From JBGPTK01 sp963797765 (GTDB lineage: Bacteria > Acidobacteriota > Terriglobia > Acidiferrales > UBA7541): DNA of 64,000 bases. The position numbers were made by a program, and so were the translations under genes. The stretch covers positions 1,798,001 through 1,862,000 of the forward strand of contig CAWCQU010000003.1 in assembly GCA_963797765.1 (NCBI GenBank), given 5' to 3'. Shown here piece after piece: positions 1 through 9,551 of this stretch (its first letter is position 1; each line of letters opens with the position of its first letter). The notes beneath the pieces were generated by a model, which worked only from the letters and a program-made list of their open reading frames with translations, ran no database searches and was not told the DNA's origin.

Positions 1-1120
1 TAAGGAAAATATCCGCGCCGGCCTCTATCTTGTGGGCGATGGCGTTGTCATACGCGATGCGCACTCCCACCTGATCCGGGAAACGCTCCGCCAGCGACAG
101 GAAAAGCTTTTCATACTTCGGCTCGCCGGCGCCCAGCGCCACCAAGGCGATATTTTCCTGCAATAATTCGTCGGCAACTTCGGCGATCAGGTCGAATCCT
201 TTTTGATCCACGAAGCGCGAGACGATTCCGATCAGCGGCCGCCCGATGTTTTCCGAGGGCATGCGGAATGTCTCAAGCAAATCTTTTTTGCAAACTCGCT
301 TGCCGCCGGGATTGCGCGCCGAATAATTCACGGCAATGTAGGTATCCGCCTCCGGGCTCCAGGAGGAATAGTCCACGCCATTCAGGATGCCGGTCAAACG
401 GCCGGCGCGGTCGCCAATTACGCCTTCCATCCCGCAACCATACTCCGGGGTTTGGATTTCTTGCGCGTATCTGCGGCTCACGGTGGTCAGGGCATCCGCG
501 TAAACAAGCCCGCCTTTCAGGTAATTCACCCGGCTGTAGAACTCCATGCCCTGCGGCGTAAATAGACTGGCGGGCAGGCCAACCTCCTCGAGCGTGGTGC
601 GCGGAAACAGTCCCTGATAACCAAGATTGTGAATGGTGAAAACAGTGGAGGTGTTACGTAGCGCCGGATCTTCGGCATAGAGCGTTTTCAGATATACGGG
701 AACCAGCGCCGACTGCCAATCGTGGCAATGAAAAATGTCTGGCAGCCAGATGTGCTTGGCGAATTCGATGGCAGCGCGGCTGAATTCGGCAAAGCGATAG
801 GCATTGTCGGGATAATCGCCCGTCTTGTCCCCGTAGAGGGCGTCGCGATCAAAATATTCCGGATCGTCGACAAAAAAGTAGCGGACGCCTTCGATCACAG
901 AGCCTTCGGCGAGAGCCGGAAAACGCAGGCGATCGCCCAAGGGAATGGTCAGGCTGGGGACTATACGCGCGGTGACTTTATTATTCCGGTATCGCGGTAA
1001 CAGGACGGCGACTTCGTGTCCCAGGTGAACCAGTGCCTTCGGCAGCGCCTCGACCACATCCGCCAAGCCTCCCGTTTTTGAAAACGGAAGACCCTCGGAG
1101 GCGACGAACAAAATCTTCAT
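1..1120 (-). CDS. glgA: Glycogen synthase, ADP-glucose type (3' end outside window)
   Basis: This gene extends glycogen by transferring glucose from ADP-glucose to the chain end; it is a cytoplasmic GT5 enzyme. The reverse strand reads open for 373 codons from an ATG at 1120 and runs off the window edge, so the C-terminal part is missing. The N-terminus carries the ADP-glucose-binding KTGGL motif at residues 15-19, followed by the family's FHCHDWQ stretch and, later, the GIVSRFVDQKG region that begins the second Rossmann domain. A full-length member has about 480-500 residues, so roughly three quarters is present. No partner glycogen gene (glgC, glgB) is visible here. The family assignment is secure. 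Confidence 0.95.
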   Translation of the reverse strand, partial: MKILFVASEGLPFSKTGGLADVVEALPKALVHLGHEVAVLLPRYRNNKVTARIVPSLTIPLGDRLRFPALAEGSVIEGVRYFFVDDPEYFDRDALYGDKTGDYPDNAYRFAEFSRAAIEFAKHIWLPDIFHCHDWQSALVPVYLKTLYAEDPALRNTSTVFTIHNLGYQGLFPRTTLEEVGLPASLFTPQGMEFYSRVNYLKGGLVYADALTTVSRRYAQEIQTPEYGCGMEGVIGDRAGRLTGILNGVDYSSWSPEADTYIAVNYSARNPGGKRVCKKDLLETFRMPSENIGRPLIGIVSRFVDQKGFDLIAEVADELLQENIALVALGAGEPKYEKLFLSLAERFPDQVGVRIAYDNAIAHKIEAGADIFL

Positions 1121-1231
1121 GAGTCCTCACTCATACTCAACTAAATCGGAGACGGTACTGAATTGGCGCAACTTCGTCAAGGCCAACCAAGCTTCGGCGT
1201 TCCCCAAAGCTAAAGATACCTTTCTATTTTG

Positions 1232-1780
1232 TCACAACTTCTGGAGCTTCAGTTCGATTTCGCGCAGCATGAGTACGTCTTCGCGATTATAGAGAAGCAG
1301 TCCGGTCAGATGAGCTTCCTCGCGGGTTTCCAGGTATTTGCGCCAGGCTTCGCCCGCCCAGGCGCCGTCTTTGCCGGGCAGTTTTCTCTGGAGCCCCAAT
1401 GTTTGTTCCACCTTCTTCTGCCCGCCGTACAGATTGCGCCGCCAGCATTCCGGCACCAGGTCCATGTGTTCGAATTCCTTGTCGAGGACAATTCCCAATT
1501 GCGCTGCGATGACCGGGAAATCAAAGCCGATCCGGTTCTTCACGCGGTCGGGAATCGACCGGCCGTTATAGGTGACGATCCTCTCGACGCCGTTCAGAAT
1601 TTGGAGCAAATCTTGTTTCGTAATATCCGTGCCGACTCGCTGGAAAAATTGATCCTGTTGATCGTCCAGCACTCGAATGCCCAGGACCGTAATCAAATGA
1701 TTTTTGAAATCGCTGAAGAGCTGTTGGTCGGTGAACGCACCAACATAATTCGTTTCGATATCGAGATACGCTAGTTTCAT
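1232..1780 (-). CDS. Ribonuclease H-like DEDDy 3'-5' exonuclease domain protein
   Basis: This is a small (182 aa) protein of the YprB/RNase_H_2 exonuclease fold. Exo I is seen as LDIE (Asp7, Glu9), Exo II as TYNGRS followed by FDFPVI, and Exo III as YNREDV near the C-terminus, giving a DEDDy set. The YGGQKKVEQTLGL stretch before Exo III is typical of the family. The ATG at 1780 is chosen because the exonuclease core starts directly there; longer in-frame starts would run into the divergent rsmA gene. An unusual point is about ten residues between NGRS and FDFP, where many relatives run directly from one to the other. The substrate (DNA or RNA) cannot be told from sequence. Confidence 0.8.
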   Translation of the reverse strand: MKLAYLDIETNYVGAFTDQQLFSDFKNHLITVLGIRVLDDQQDQFFQRVGTDITKQDLLQILNGVERIVTYNGRSIPDRVKNRIGFDFPVIAAQLGIVLDKEFEHMDLVPECWRRNLYGGQKKVEQTLGLQRKLPGKDGAWAGEAWRKYLETREEAHLTGLLLYNREDVLMLREIELKLQKL

Positions 1781-1922
1781 AGTCGGATGCCAACCCGCTT
1801 TGGTCGCGCCATCATACTCCACCTGTAAATAAGTGTTGGAGTGATCGCACACGAGGCACTCCGGTTGACCCGAGCGGATTCGACGCGCGCGAATCGGCCT
1901 GAACTTGCTAGACTCGCTCGCG

Positions 1923-2705
1923 ATGGGCAGACAACGATTGGGCCAGCATTTCCTGGCCAGCGAAAGTTGGCGCGCGCGAATCCATTCGACGCTCGAGGCC
2001 CGCGCGAATGAAATGTGGATTGAGATCGGCGCAGGCCACGGAGAGATGACGGACGCGCTGGCCCGCGCGTCCAATCGAGTGATCGCGATCGAAACCGATC
2101 CGCGCTTGGCAGAGGGTTTGCGGCAGCGTGCCGGCGATTGGCCGAACGTGGAAGTGGTCGAAAGCGACGTGCTTGCCGTTGATTTTGCAGCTCTCGCCGG
2201 CAGCGCACGATTTCGGGTCTACGGAAATCTTCCGTATTACATCACTTCGCCGATCCTCCATCACTTGTTCGAGTTTGCGGATCAGATCGATTCGATCCAC
2301 ATCGTCATCCAGTTCGAAGTGGCTGAGCGCATCGCGGCCCGTCCGGGAGGCCGCACTTACGCGTACCTTTCCGCGTTTTGCCACTACTATTCGCGGCCGG
2401 AAATTCTGCTGCGGATTCCGCCGGGGGCATTCCGCCCTCCACCGAAAGTGACGTCGTCACTGGTGGCCATGCGGTTGCCCGGCGAGCGCGCGGAACTCGC
2501 AATCGCGAATGAAAAGCAATTTTTAAGATTTATTCAGGAGTGCTTCGAACAAAAACGCAAGACGCTGCGGAATAATCTTCGCGCCCTGGTGCCCGCGAAC
2601 CGCGCGTTTGCGGCCCTATCCGATTGCGGCCTGCGCGCCGACGCGCGCGCGGAACAACTCACGCTGCGCGAATTCGCGAATCTATTCCGGGCCTTGTACG
2701 GCTGA
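1923..2705 (+). CDS. rsmA: 16S rRNA (adenine1518/1519-N6) dimethyltransferase RsmA/KsgA
   Basis: This enzyme dimethylates two adjacent adenines in the 3' end of 16S rRNA using SAM, a late step of 30S assembly. The 260-residue product has the family start (GRQRLGQHFL), the SAM-binding loop EIGAGHGEMT and the catalytic NLPYYITSPI motif. The ATG at 1923 is preferred over an upstream TTG at 1905 because GRQRLGQHF is the usual N-terminus. It is divergent from the exonuclease gene and its 3' end overlaps the convergent phosphodiesterase gene by 24 bases. Confidence 0.96.
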   Translation: MGRQRLGQHFLASESWRARIHSTLEARANEMWIEIGAGHGEMTDALARASNRVIAIETDPRLAEGLRQRAGDWPNVEVVESDVLAVDFAALAGSARFRVYGNLPYYITSPILHHLFEFADQIDSIHIVIQFEVAERIAARPGGRTYAYLSAFCHYYSRPEILLRIPPGAFRPPPKVTSSLVAMRLPGERAELAIANEKQFLRFIQECFEQKRKTLRNNLRALVPANRAFAALSDCGLRADARAEQLTLREFANLFRALYG

Positions 2706-3443
2706 GGCAAACCACTCGTCCACCACCGCGCGCAAGCGGTCCGGATAATCCGTCATCACGCCATCCACGCCGGCGGCCAGTGCGGCTCGCATTTGTTCTG
2801 GCTGGTTCAGAGTCCATGTAACCACGCGCAAATCCGCACGATGCGCCTGTTGCACCATTGCGGCCGTCACCAGATCACCGCGCGGCGCGATCTGCCTTGC
2901 GCCCATACGCAATGCCATGTCTACCGCATCCGGATGCGGCTCCTCGAACAGGAATCCCGTCATCACTTGATCGTCCAATTGATGGATTCTTTCCAGATTG
3001 TCCGCTCCGAAAGACAGCACGATCACGCGATCCGTTGCCTTATTGGCGCGAAGCGCACCCACCAGGGCATCGTGCAGGCCCCAAGCTTCTTCCGATTTGA
3101 TCTCCAGATAAAACGTGACGTCGGATTCCCGGCCGAATGCCAGGATTTCATCCAGCGTGGGCAGGCGCTCGCCGGCGAATTGCGGTCCGAACCAGGAGCC
3201 GGCATCGAATTCGCGCAACTCCGCCAGCGAGCGGCCGTGAACCAATCCGCGGCCATTGGTGGTGCGTTCGAGCGTGGAATCGTGGATAGCAGCGAAACGA
3301 AGATCATTTGTGAGATGCAAATCCGTTTCGATGAACTGGGCGCCCATCTCGGCGGCCAGACGAAACGCGGCCATGGTGTTTTCCGGCGCATGACCGGACG
3401 CGCCCCGATGAGCCACGATCCAAGGTTGTCTCATGATGATCAA
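2682..3443 (-). CDS. ugpQ: Glycerophosphodiester phosphodiesterase
   Basis: This enzyme hydrolyses glycerophosphodiesters from phospholipid turnover to glycerol 3-phosphate and an alcohol. The 253-residue protein begins with the GDPD signature AHRGASGHAPENT, followed by the metal ligands in FIETDLHLT and the HDSTLERTTNGRG motif, and ends with the TWTLNQPEQM and GVDGVMTDYPDRL strands of the TIM barrel. No signal peptide is seen, so it is probably cytoplasmic and UgpQ-like, not the periplasmic GlpQ. A second ATG at 3434 is an equally good start. Its 3' end overlaps that of rsmA. Confidence 0.93.
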   Translation of the reverse strand: MIIMRQPWIVAHRGASGHAPENTMAAFRLAAEMGAQFIETDLHLTNDLRFAAIHDSTLERTTNGRGLVHGRSLAELREFDAGSWFGPQFAGERLPTLDEILAFGRESDVTFYLEIKSEEAWGLHDALVGALRANKATDRVIVLSFGADNLERIHQLDDQVMTGFLFEEPHPDAVDMALRMGARQIAPRGDLVTAAMVQQAHRADLRVVTWTLNQPEQMRAALAAGVDGVMTDYPDRLRAVVDEWFASAVQGPE

Positions 3444-3547
3444 TTATCGTAGCAGAAACCGGCCTGCCCCCCGCATGCGCCCGCGAAAGGCTTGCCACCT
3501 GTTCGATACCTGTACTTTTTGTGACTGGACCGAAAAATAGGGCGGAG

Positions 3548-3621
3548 GGAAAACAATTTCCACCGTTCTGGCCGGTCAGCACATAAAGAGAAAACTTTAT
3601 GACCCGGAGAAAACAATTTCC
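3548..3621. promoter_or_regulatory. Twice-repeated palindrome upstream of aceB (IclR-box-like)
   Basis: A 14-base palindrome, GGAAAACAATTTCC, lies at 3548-3561 and a near copy sharing 13 bases lies at 3609-3621. The two are spaced exactly 60 bases apart, about six helical turns, and are 100-175 bases upstream of aceB. A further inverted repeat, ATAAAG...CTTTAT, sits between them (3584-3601). The arms resemble the GGAAA/TTTCC arms of the enterobacterial IclR operator that controls aceBAK, though the spacing differs by one base. No iclR gene is in the window, so the regulator is unknown. Confidence 0.5.
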
Positions 3622-3722
3622 TCAGGCTACTCCGCTGAAAATAAGCAACATATCTAAATACGGCGGTTCGGGGATTTGGCCGCTCAATTGCCTTTCATCC
3701 CAGTGCCCACGCGGGCAAAATT

Positions 3723-5372
3723 ATGTCGAACAGCGGCTACCATATCAATCCCACGATCACCAGCTTCCCGCCTCGAGGGATGAAAATGCCAGGCCACGTG
3801 CGAGGTTTCTCGACGACTGCGAAGTCGCGCCGAACGATTAATATTCCCCCCGCAGATTTTGCTGCTGCTCGCGACCTGCCCAAGGGTTTCCTGGAATTTC
3901 TGCTGCCGCTGCATCGCGCATTCACACCCCGCCAACGCCAGTTGATTGCTCAGCGCGAAGCCACGCACGATGCGGCGCATCACCGCCGCCTACCGGGATA
4001 TTTACCGGCGTCTGAAGCAAGCCACACAGACTGGAAGATCGACCTGCCGGATTGGTGCTGCGATCAACGAAACCAGATGACAGGCCCCGCAGACGACGCC
4101 GAGCTAGTGGTGAAGATGCTCAACTCGGGCGCGCCGGGTGTGATGCTCGATCTGGAAGATTCGCTGGCCGATCTTTTGACCAACCGGCTGCAGGGCATTC
4201 GCAATATCTTGGCGGCGCTGCGCGGAGAGCTTACCTATTTCGATGGCAAGCGGAATTGCTCGGCGGGTATCGAGCCCAGCTCCACCGTAATTTTGATCCG
4301 GCCGCGCGGATTGCATTTGCACCAAGCGGGAGTGGTGGAAGGAGACCTTGTCGCCGGGCCACTCTTCGACATGGCCATGGTGATTTACCAACTCGATCCC
4401 AAAGAGCTGAAACATCCGTTGACGATTTACATTCCGAAATCCGAATCCGCCGACGAAGCCATCTGGTGGCGCGATGTGTTCCACGAATTCGCGCGCGCTA
4501 AAGGAATGCCTGCCACGTGGATCAAGTGCATGGCACTGGTGGAAGCCCACCCCATGGCCTACGAGATGGAGGAATTCGCGTTCAATTTGCGCGATCACAT
4601 TCTGGGACTGAACCTGGGCCGCTGGGATTACATGGCGAGCCTCATCCATTTCATGCTACATGATTCGGAATGGGTTTTTCCGGATCGCAATACGATTCCG
4701 CACGACGTTCCCTTTTTCCAGAATTTGCGTTCGCTGATGGTGGAAATTTGCCACAAACACGGACTGCTCGCCATTGGCGGCATGACGGCGCTTTACCCCA
4801 GCCGCGAAAATGCGGAACTGAACTCCCGCGCGCTAGCTGCTCTTGAAAAAGACAAGAAAAACGAAGCCGCCTGCCTGATGGACGGCGCCTGGACTGGCCA
4901 CCCGGACCAGAACGAAATTGCCATGTCCCAATTCCCTGCTCCGAACCAATTACTGGCGCGCCCAGCGAATTTTCTGCTGCATCCGGATTTACGGCCGTCA
5001 CCCGCGGGAATCGGAAAGATTACTCTGGATGGAACGCGCGCGGCGGTTCGCACTGTAATCCGCTACCGCCAGAGCGTGCTTTCTGGCAAAGGCGCAAGCC
5101 TGCTCGATGGTTTCATGGAAGATCTGGCGACGGACCGCATCTATCGCTTATTGATCGCGCAGCGCGTGCGGCATCGCATGCTTGTGGCTGACGACAAAGG
5201 CGAATACGTTGTGCATAGCCCGGAGTTAATCACGCAAATTTTCGACGAAGAGCTCACGCGCATCCTGCGCGAGCTGCCTGCTGGGAATCACAGGGGAATT
5301 ATCGAACGATATCAGCAAGCTCGAACGATTAGTGAACAAATGATTCAGGACGGCGAATTCACTACCGCCTAA
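3723..5372 (+). CDS. aceB: Malate synthase A
   Basis: This enzyme condenses glyoxylate with acetyl-CoA to malate, the second step of the glyoxylate shunt. The 549-residue product matches the A isoform: DQRNQMTGPAD near the N-terminal domain, LNSGAPGVMLDLEDS, the catalytic LNLGRWDYMASLIHFM stretch and DGAWTGHPD. The first ~35 residues look unlike the family, and an ATG at 3780 would remove 19 of them; neither start has a strong ribosome-binding site. It lies 31 bases before aceA on the same strand, so the two form an operon. Upstream palindromes suggest transcriptional control. Confidence 0.95.
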   Translation: MSNSGYHINPTITSFPPRGMKMPGHVRGFSTTAKSRRTINIPPADFAAARDLPKGFLEFLLPLHRAFTPRQRQLIAQREATHDAAHHRRLPGYLPASEASHTDWKIDLPDWCCDQRNQMTGPADDAELVVKMLNSGAPGVMLDLEDSLADLLTNRLQGIRNILAALRGELTYFDGKRNCSAGIEPSSTVILIRPRGLHLHQAGVVEGDLVAGPLFDMAMVIYQLDPKELKHPLTIYIPKSESADEAIWWRDVFHEFARAKGMPATWIKCMALVEAHPMAYEMEEFAFNLRDHILGLNLGRWDYMASLIHFMLHDSEWVFPDRNTIPHDVPFFQNLRSLMVEICHKHGLLAIGGMTALYPSRENAELNSRALAALEKDKKNEAACLMDGAWTGHPDQNEIAMSQFPAPNQLLARPANFLLHPDLRPSPAGIGKITLDGTRAAVRTVIRYRQSVLSGKGASLLDGFMEDLATDRIYRLLIAQRVRHRMLVADDKGEYVVHSPELITQIFDEELTRILRELPAGNHRGIIERYQQARTISEQMIQDGEFTTA

Positions 5373-5403
5373 CCCGCTGAGGCGACCAGGAGACCCATCA
5401 CAG

Positions 5404-6777
5404 ATGGCACCTAACGGCAAATCGAATCCCGAATCACAGAACGGAAACGGCAATGGACATACGTTTCCGCGATGGAAAGGGGTGATTCGTCCGTATACCG
5501 CGGCCGACGTTGAGCGTTTGCGCGGAAGCGTCCGCGTGGAACACACGCTGGCGCGCCTGGGAGCGGAACGTTTGTGGAAATTGCTACACACGGAATCTTA
5601 CGTCCACGCCCTGGGCGCCCTCACTGGGAACCAGGCTGTTCAGCAGGTCTTGGGTGGACTCAATGCGATTTATGTGAGCGGATGGCAGGTGGCCGCCGAT
5701 GCGAATGATTCCGGCGAAATGTATCCCGACCAGAGCCTTTACCCGTCGGATAGCGCCCCGAACCTGGTCCGCAAGATCAACAAGGCATTCCAGCGCGCCG
5801 ATCAGATCGATCACTCCGAAGGCCGCAACGGCACCCACTGGTTCGCACCCTTGGTGGCGGATGCCGAGGCAGGCTTCGGCGGTGATTTGAACGCGTACGA
5901 ACTGATGAAGTCCATGATCGAAGCCGGCGCCGCTGGAGTCCATTTCGAAGACCAGCTTTCCTCGGCAAAAAAGTGCGGCCATATGGGAGGCAAAGTCGTG
6001 GTGCCGACCAGCGAATTTGTGCAGAAACTTGTGGCGGCGCGGCTGGCAGCGGATGTGATGGGCGTGCCGACAATCCTGATTGCGCGCACCGATGCGCAGA
6101 GCGCTGGATTGATCCGGGCCGACTATGATGAACGCGATCGCGCCTTCCTCACGGGTGAACGCACGTCCGATGGATTCTTCGGATTCCGCGGGGGCCTCGA
6201 CGCCGCTATCGCGCGAGGATTGGCTTATGCCCCGTATGCGGATATGATCTGGTGCGAAACGTCGACGCCCGACCTCGAAGAGGCGCGACAGTTTGCCGAA
6301 GCCATTCATGCCTATTTTCCGGGCAAGCTGCTGGCTTACAATTGCTCGCCGTCGTTTAACTGGAGGAAAAAGTTGGATCAGGAAACCATCGCGCGCTTCC
6401 AGAAGGAACTCGGTGCGATGGGCTACCGGTTTCAATTCGTCACGTTGGCCGGGTTCCACTCGCTCAACCTCTCGATGTACGAGTTGGCTCGTGCGTACCG
6501 CGACCGCGGAATGGCCGCTTATTCCGAGCTTCAGGAGCGCGAATTTTCCCTGGAAGTCGACAACTACCGGGCCGTCAAGCACCAGCGTTTCGTAGGCACG
6601 AGCTATTTCGATGCGGTTCAGCAAGTGATCGCCGGCGGAAATTCTTCGGTGACGGCGCTGAAGGGATCGACGGAAGAGGCCCAGTTCACGAAAGATCTTA
6701 CGCCGCTTTCCATCGCTCCGTCGCGCCGCCCTGTGCCGAAGGCGCCGGGCAGCGCACGGCTCTCGAAAAACTTTTAG
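5404..6777 (+). CDS. aceA: Isocitrate lyase
   Basis: This enzyme cleaves isocitrate to succinate and glyoxylate, the committed step of the glyoxylate shunt. The 457-residue protein contains the catalytic-loop motif KKCGH at residues 189-193, the upstream VADAEAGFGG metal-site segment and the FEDQ strand, and the downstream LIARTDA and NCSPSFNW motifs of the PEP-mutase/ICL fold. It is co-directional with aceB and follows it by 31 bases, giving a complete shunt in one operon. The N-terminal 20 residues are Asn/Gly-rich and probably disordered. Confidence 0.97.
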   Translation: MAPNGKSNPESQNGNGNGHTFPRWKGVIRPYTAADVERLRGSVRVEHTLARLGAERLWKLLHTESYVHALGALTGNQAVQQVLGGLNAIYVSGWQVAADANDSGEMYPDQSLYPSDSAPNLVRKINKAFQRADQIDHSEGRNGTHWFAPLVADAEAGFGGDLNAYELMKSMIEAGAAGVHFEDQLSSAKKCGHMGGKVVVPTSEFVQKLVAARLAADVMGVPTILIARTDAQSAGLIRADYDERDRAFLTGERTSDGFFGFRGGLDAAIARGLAYAPYADMIWCETSTPDLEEARQFAEAIHAYFPGKLLAYNCSPSFNWRKKLDQETIARFQKELGAMGYRFQFVTLAGFHSLNLSMYELARAYRDRGMAAYSELQEREFSLEVDNYRAVKHQRFVGTSYFDAVQQVIAGGNSSVTALKGSTEEAQFTKDLTPLSIAPSRRPVPKAPGSARLSKNF

Positions 6778-6804
6778 GCGCGTTCTCGCGCTAGGACTTG
6801 GGAC

Positions 6805-7161
6805 ATGGCGCTTTTCATCATAGTCGTGGTATCGATGGTCGTCGGGCAAACTTGGCTCGATTGGCGCGACGACGACCGCCGCTCAGCCCTTCCGGGGTGG
6901 GCCAGCAGCGTCGCGCTTTCCGGCGTCCTGGTTGCTTCGCTCACCGCCGCCACGGCTCTTGCCTCGATCTTTTACCGCGACACGGTCGGACAAATCACCA
7001 ACAGCATGAGCTCGCCGATGTTCTGGCCTGAGCTCGGACTTTTGCTGTGCGGGCTTGGAATCGCCGTGGCGGCCATCCGCCAAAAGCGGCTGCGCGTTCT
7101 GCTTCTGCTGGCTGGATTGCTGACTGCCGCGTTTTGGCTCGGCCTCGCCCTCTCCGCGTAA
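6805..7161 (+). CDS. Small hypothetical membrane protein
   Basis: A 118-residue hydrophobic protein begins 27 bases after the aceA stop. Three or four membrane spans can be seen: residues ~1-14, ~31-55, ~74-90 and ~95-118, with a short basic loop (RQKRLR) between the last two. No family is recognised. The tight spacing suggests it is the third gene of the aceBA transcript, but a functional link to the shunt is only a guess. Confidence 0.6.
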   Translation: MALFIIVVVSMVVGQTWLDWRDDDRRSALPGWASSVALSGVLVASLTAATALASIFYRDTVGQITNSMSSPMFWPELGLLLCGLGIAVAAIRQKRLRVLLLLAGLLTAAFWLGLALSA

Positions 7162-7276
7162 TCGCGGCTTCCCTCACCCCTCTGTCGTCTCTCTCAACAA
7201 TCATTCGCCCAGAGTGCGGCCTTCGGACAACTCGCGGGCACTAAGTGGAATCTGCTGAATCGTCGGTGCTTTGTCT

Positions 7277-7282
7277 TATAAT
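7277..7282 (+). promoter_or_regulatory. Probable -10 element for the VWFA-domain gene
   Basis: A perfect TATAAT lies 57 bases upstream of the ATG at 7339. No good -35 is present at 16-18 bases (GCTGAA or CTGAAT at best), so the call rests mainly on the -10 and its position. Confidence 0.35.
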
Positions 7283-7338
7283 GGACGTACCCAGTGATCA
7301 TTTGCTATACGTCTATTGAAGTGAGTCAGGAGGCCACC

Positions 7339-9095
7339 ATGCGACGCATCGGTACGTTATTGGCAGCCAGCGCGATTCTTCTCGCTTGGATGATCGCGCC
7401 AGTCGCTGCCCAGCAGAATACTACTCCCACGAAATTGACCACCAGCATCAACACGGTGCTGGTTCCGGTAGTGGTGACGGACAAGCAAGGAAATCATGTG
7501 AAGGGCCTGACGCGCGACGATTTTGAAATCAAGGAAGACGGCAAGGCGCAACAAGTGCTGAGCTTCCAGGAAATGATCGCGGAATCCAAACCGATCCAGC
7601 GCGCTGAATCGATGCCCTACACCTTCACCAACAAGGTGATGACCGAAAATCCCAAAAACATGCAAATCATCGCCATGGATCTGATCAATACCACTTTCTC
7701 GAATCAAGCCGAAGCGCGCACCGGGCTGCTCAACTTTCTGGAGAAATCCGTGTCCGAGGACACATTGATGGCGCTGGTGGTGTTCTATCCCAACGGCGTG
7801 CACCTGATTCACAATTTCACAAGCGATCGTTCTGTCCTGGCGGATGCCATCAAGAAATTGCAAGGCCGGTTGACCTCGCGAGACGTGGGAATGGAAGGCA
7901 GCGAAGTAGATGCGGAAGCCGCGATGATCGAAGCATTCATCAATGGCGCGAATGCGAATGGATTAATCACCGGGAACGGCAATGCCAATGCGCAGATCGG
8001 CCTATCCCGCGCCGCCGCCGGAGCCGCGCAGATTGATGCCCAAAACCAGGCCCGGGAGGGCCTGATGACGCTGGAATGCATGCAACAGGTGGCGCAATAC
8101 TTCGCGGATGTGCCGGGCCGTAAATCGCTGGTATGGGCATCCTCTGGATTCCGCTTCAGCGCCAATGCGATCGGTACCACTACCGGAAAAGGCGCGACCA
8201 CAGAGGAATGGCAAAAAACAGTTCGCAGCCTGCAGGATGCCAATATCGCCGTCTATCCGATCGATGTCTCCGGGCTGATCGGCACGACCACTGCGGCGAG
8301 AGCCGGCCAGGAATTCTCAAAGACCGTTGCCAACAATCTGGCCACGGCCAGTTCGAGCGGCGGCGATGGCGGCGTGGCGGGCCGGAGCATGGCCATGGAG
8401 GGATACGAAGCCGGCCTGACTCAGGATCCTATTCAAGCGAAGCAGGACACGATGAGAAACGTGGCGGCTTGGACCGGGGGACAGCCTTTCTACAATAGCA
8501 ACGATCTCGAAAGCCTTTTCCGCCGCGCCAGCCAGGATTCCTCGCAATATTACATGCTGACCTACAACACAACCGACAAGGGAAAAGATGGCTGGCGAAA
8601 GATTGAAGTGAAGGTCCGCCGCGAAGGCGTGCAAGTGCGCAGCCGAACGGGCTTTTTCTTCAGCAAGGCTTTGCGCGATCCGGATGCAAGCCGGCAGACG
8701 GATGAATTGCTGGCAGTCACCTCAATGCTGAATTTCACTTCCTTGCCAATCACGTTGACCTGGCAGAACACCGAGCCCGGTACTCCCAATCGCAAAGTGC
8801 ACTTCCAGATCGTGCTTCCGCCTGGCGCCACCGAGATCGATGCCGAGCATGAAAATCACATCAACCTGGATTTTATGGCCATCGCAAATAATCAAGCCGG
8901 ACAGGAAGTCGGAAAAATCACGCAGCGGCTCGACCGGAAATTGCCGCCCGCCGGAGTGACCCAGATTCAGGCGAGCGGGATCACCTATGCGAATACGATT
9001 TCACTCCCCCGGGGCAATACAAGGTTCACGTTGCGGTGCGGGATAATTTGACGGGGAAAATCGGCAGCGTGATCGCGCCGCTGTCCGTTCAATAG
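7339..9095 (+). CDS. VWFA-related acidobacterial-domain protein (frameshifted near 3' end)
   Basis: This is a secreted or periplasmic protein of the acidobacterial VWFA-related family. The ATG at 7339 has a strong site (AGGAGG) and opens a signal peptide ending in APVAAQ. A short strand domain (VLVPVVVTDKQGNHVKGLTRDDFEI) follows, then the von Willebrand A region starting at IIAMDLINTTF, where the MIDAS-like Asp lies. The frame closes at 9051 after an atypical tail. One extra base in the C run at 9006-9010 would instead give SLPPGQYKVHVAVRDNLTGK and a stop at 9095, the ending expected for this family. I read this as a one-base deletion, biological or technical. Function unknown; VWA domains usually bind proteins. 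Confidence 0.85.
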
Positions 9096-9551
9096 AGAGT
9101 ATCGCCGGATGGCGTCCGGCAACTGTGCATAGGGAGCGGGGAGTTCCAACTCGCGCGGGTGCTGCCGCATCAGGTGTTGTTGGTGAGTCAGAATCCGTGC
9201 GTTCGACCGCGGCAACGCCGGCCAAAACAGCACAAATCCCGCGTCCAAATCTTCCGGAAAGTAAGATCCCAAAGCGCTCTGACCGAACTTCCCTTCCCCG
9301 ATCAGCCTTCCGGCGCAAGTGAGACACCTCCCGTGATTGCAAATCGCGGGAGGATCGATTCCATTGCGCGCCGCCGCATCCCAACCGGCTTCCTTGAAGT
9401 AGAATTGCGATGCGGTGAGAGTCGTTCCCGAATCTCGGAAAAGTGGTGTCCAGAATTTTCAGTGCGCTCGTTCCATAGCCTGGCGAAATGTGCTACTACC
9501 CTGCGCACGGATGGCTGATGGGCGGGGCGGCTTACGGAGTATGACCAATTC
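9096..9551. other. Gene-free stretch between VWFA gene and CPBP gene
   Basis: No supported gene is seen in these 456 bases. A short hairpin (GCCGGA/TCCGGC, 9104-9120) follows the corrected stop of the VWFA gene but lacks a T-run, so it is a weak terminator at best. The remaining sequence has several overlapping open frames in both directions without recognisable protein content. Confidence 0.5.

Noticed and set aside
1777..1816. Short ATGATG frame with stop overlapping the exonuclease start
   Set aside because: The 12-codon peptide is suggestive of translational coupling but too short to distinguish from chance.
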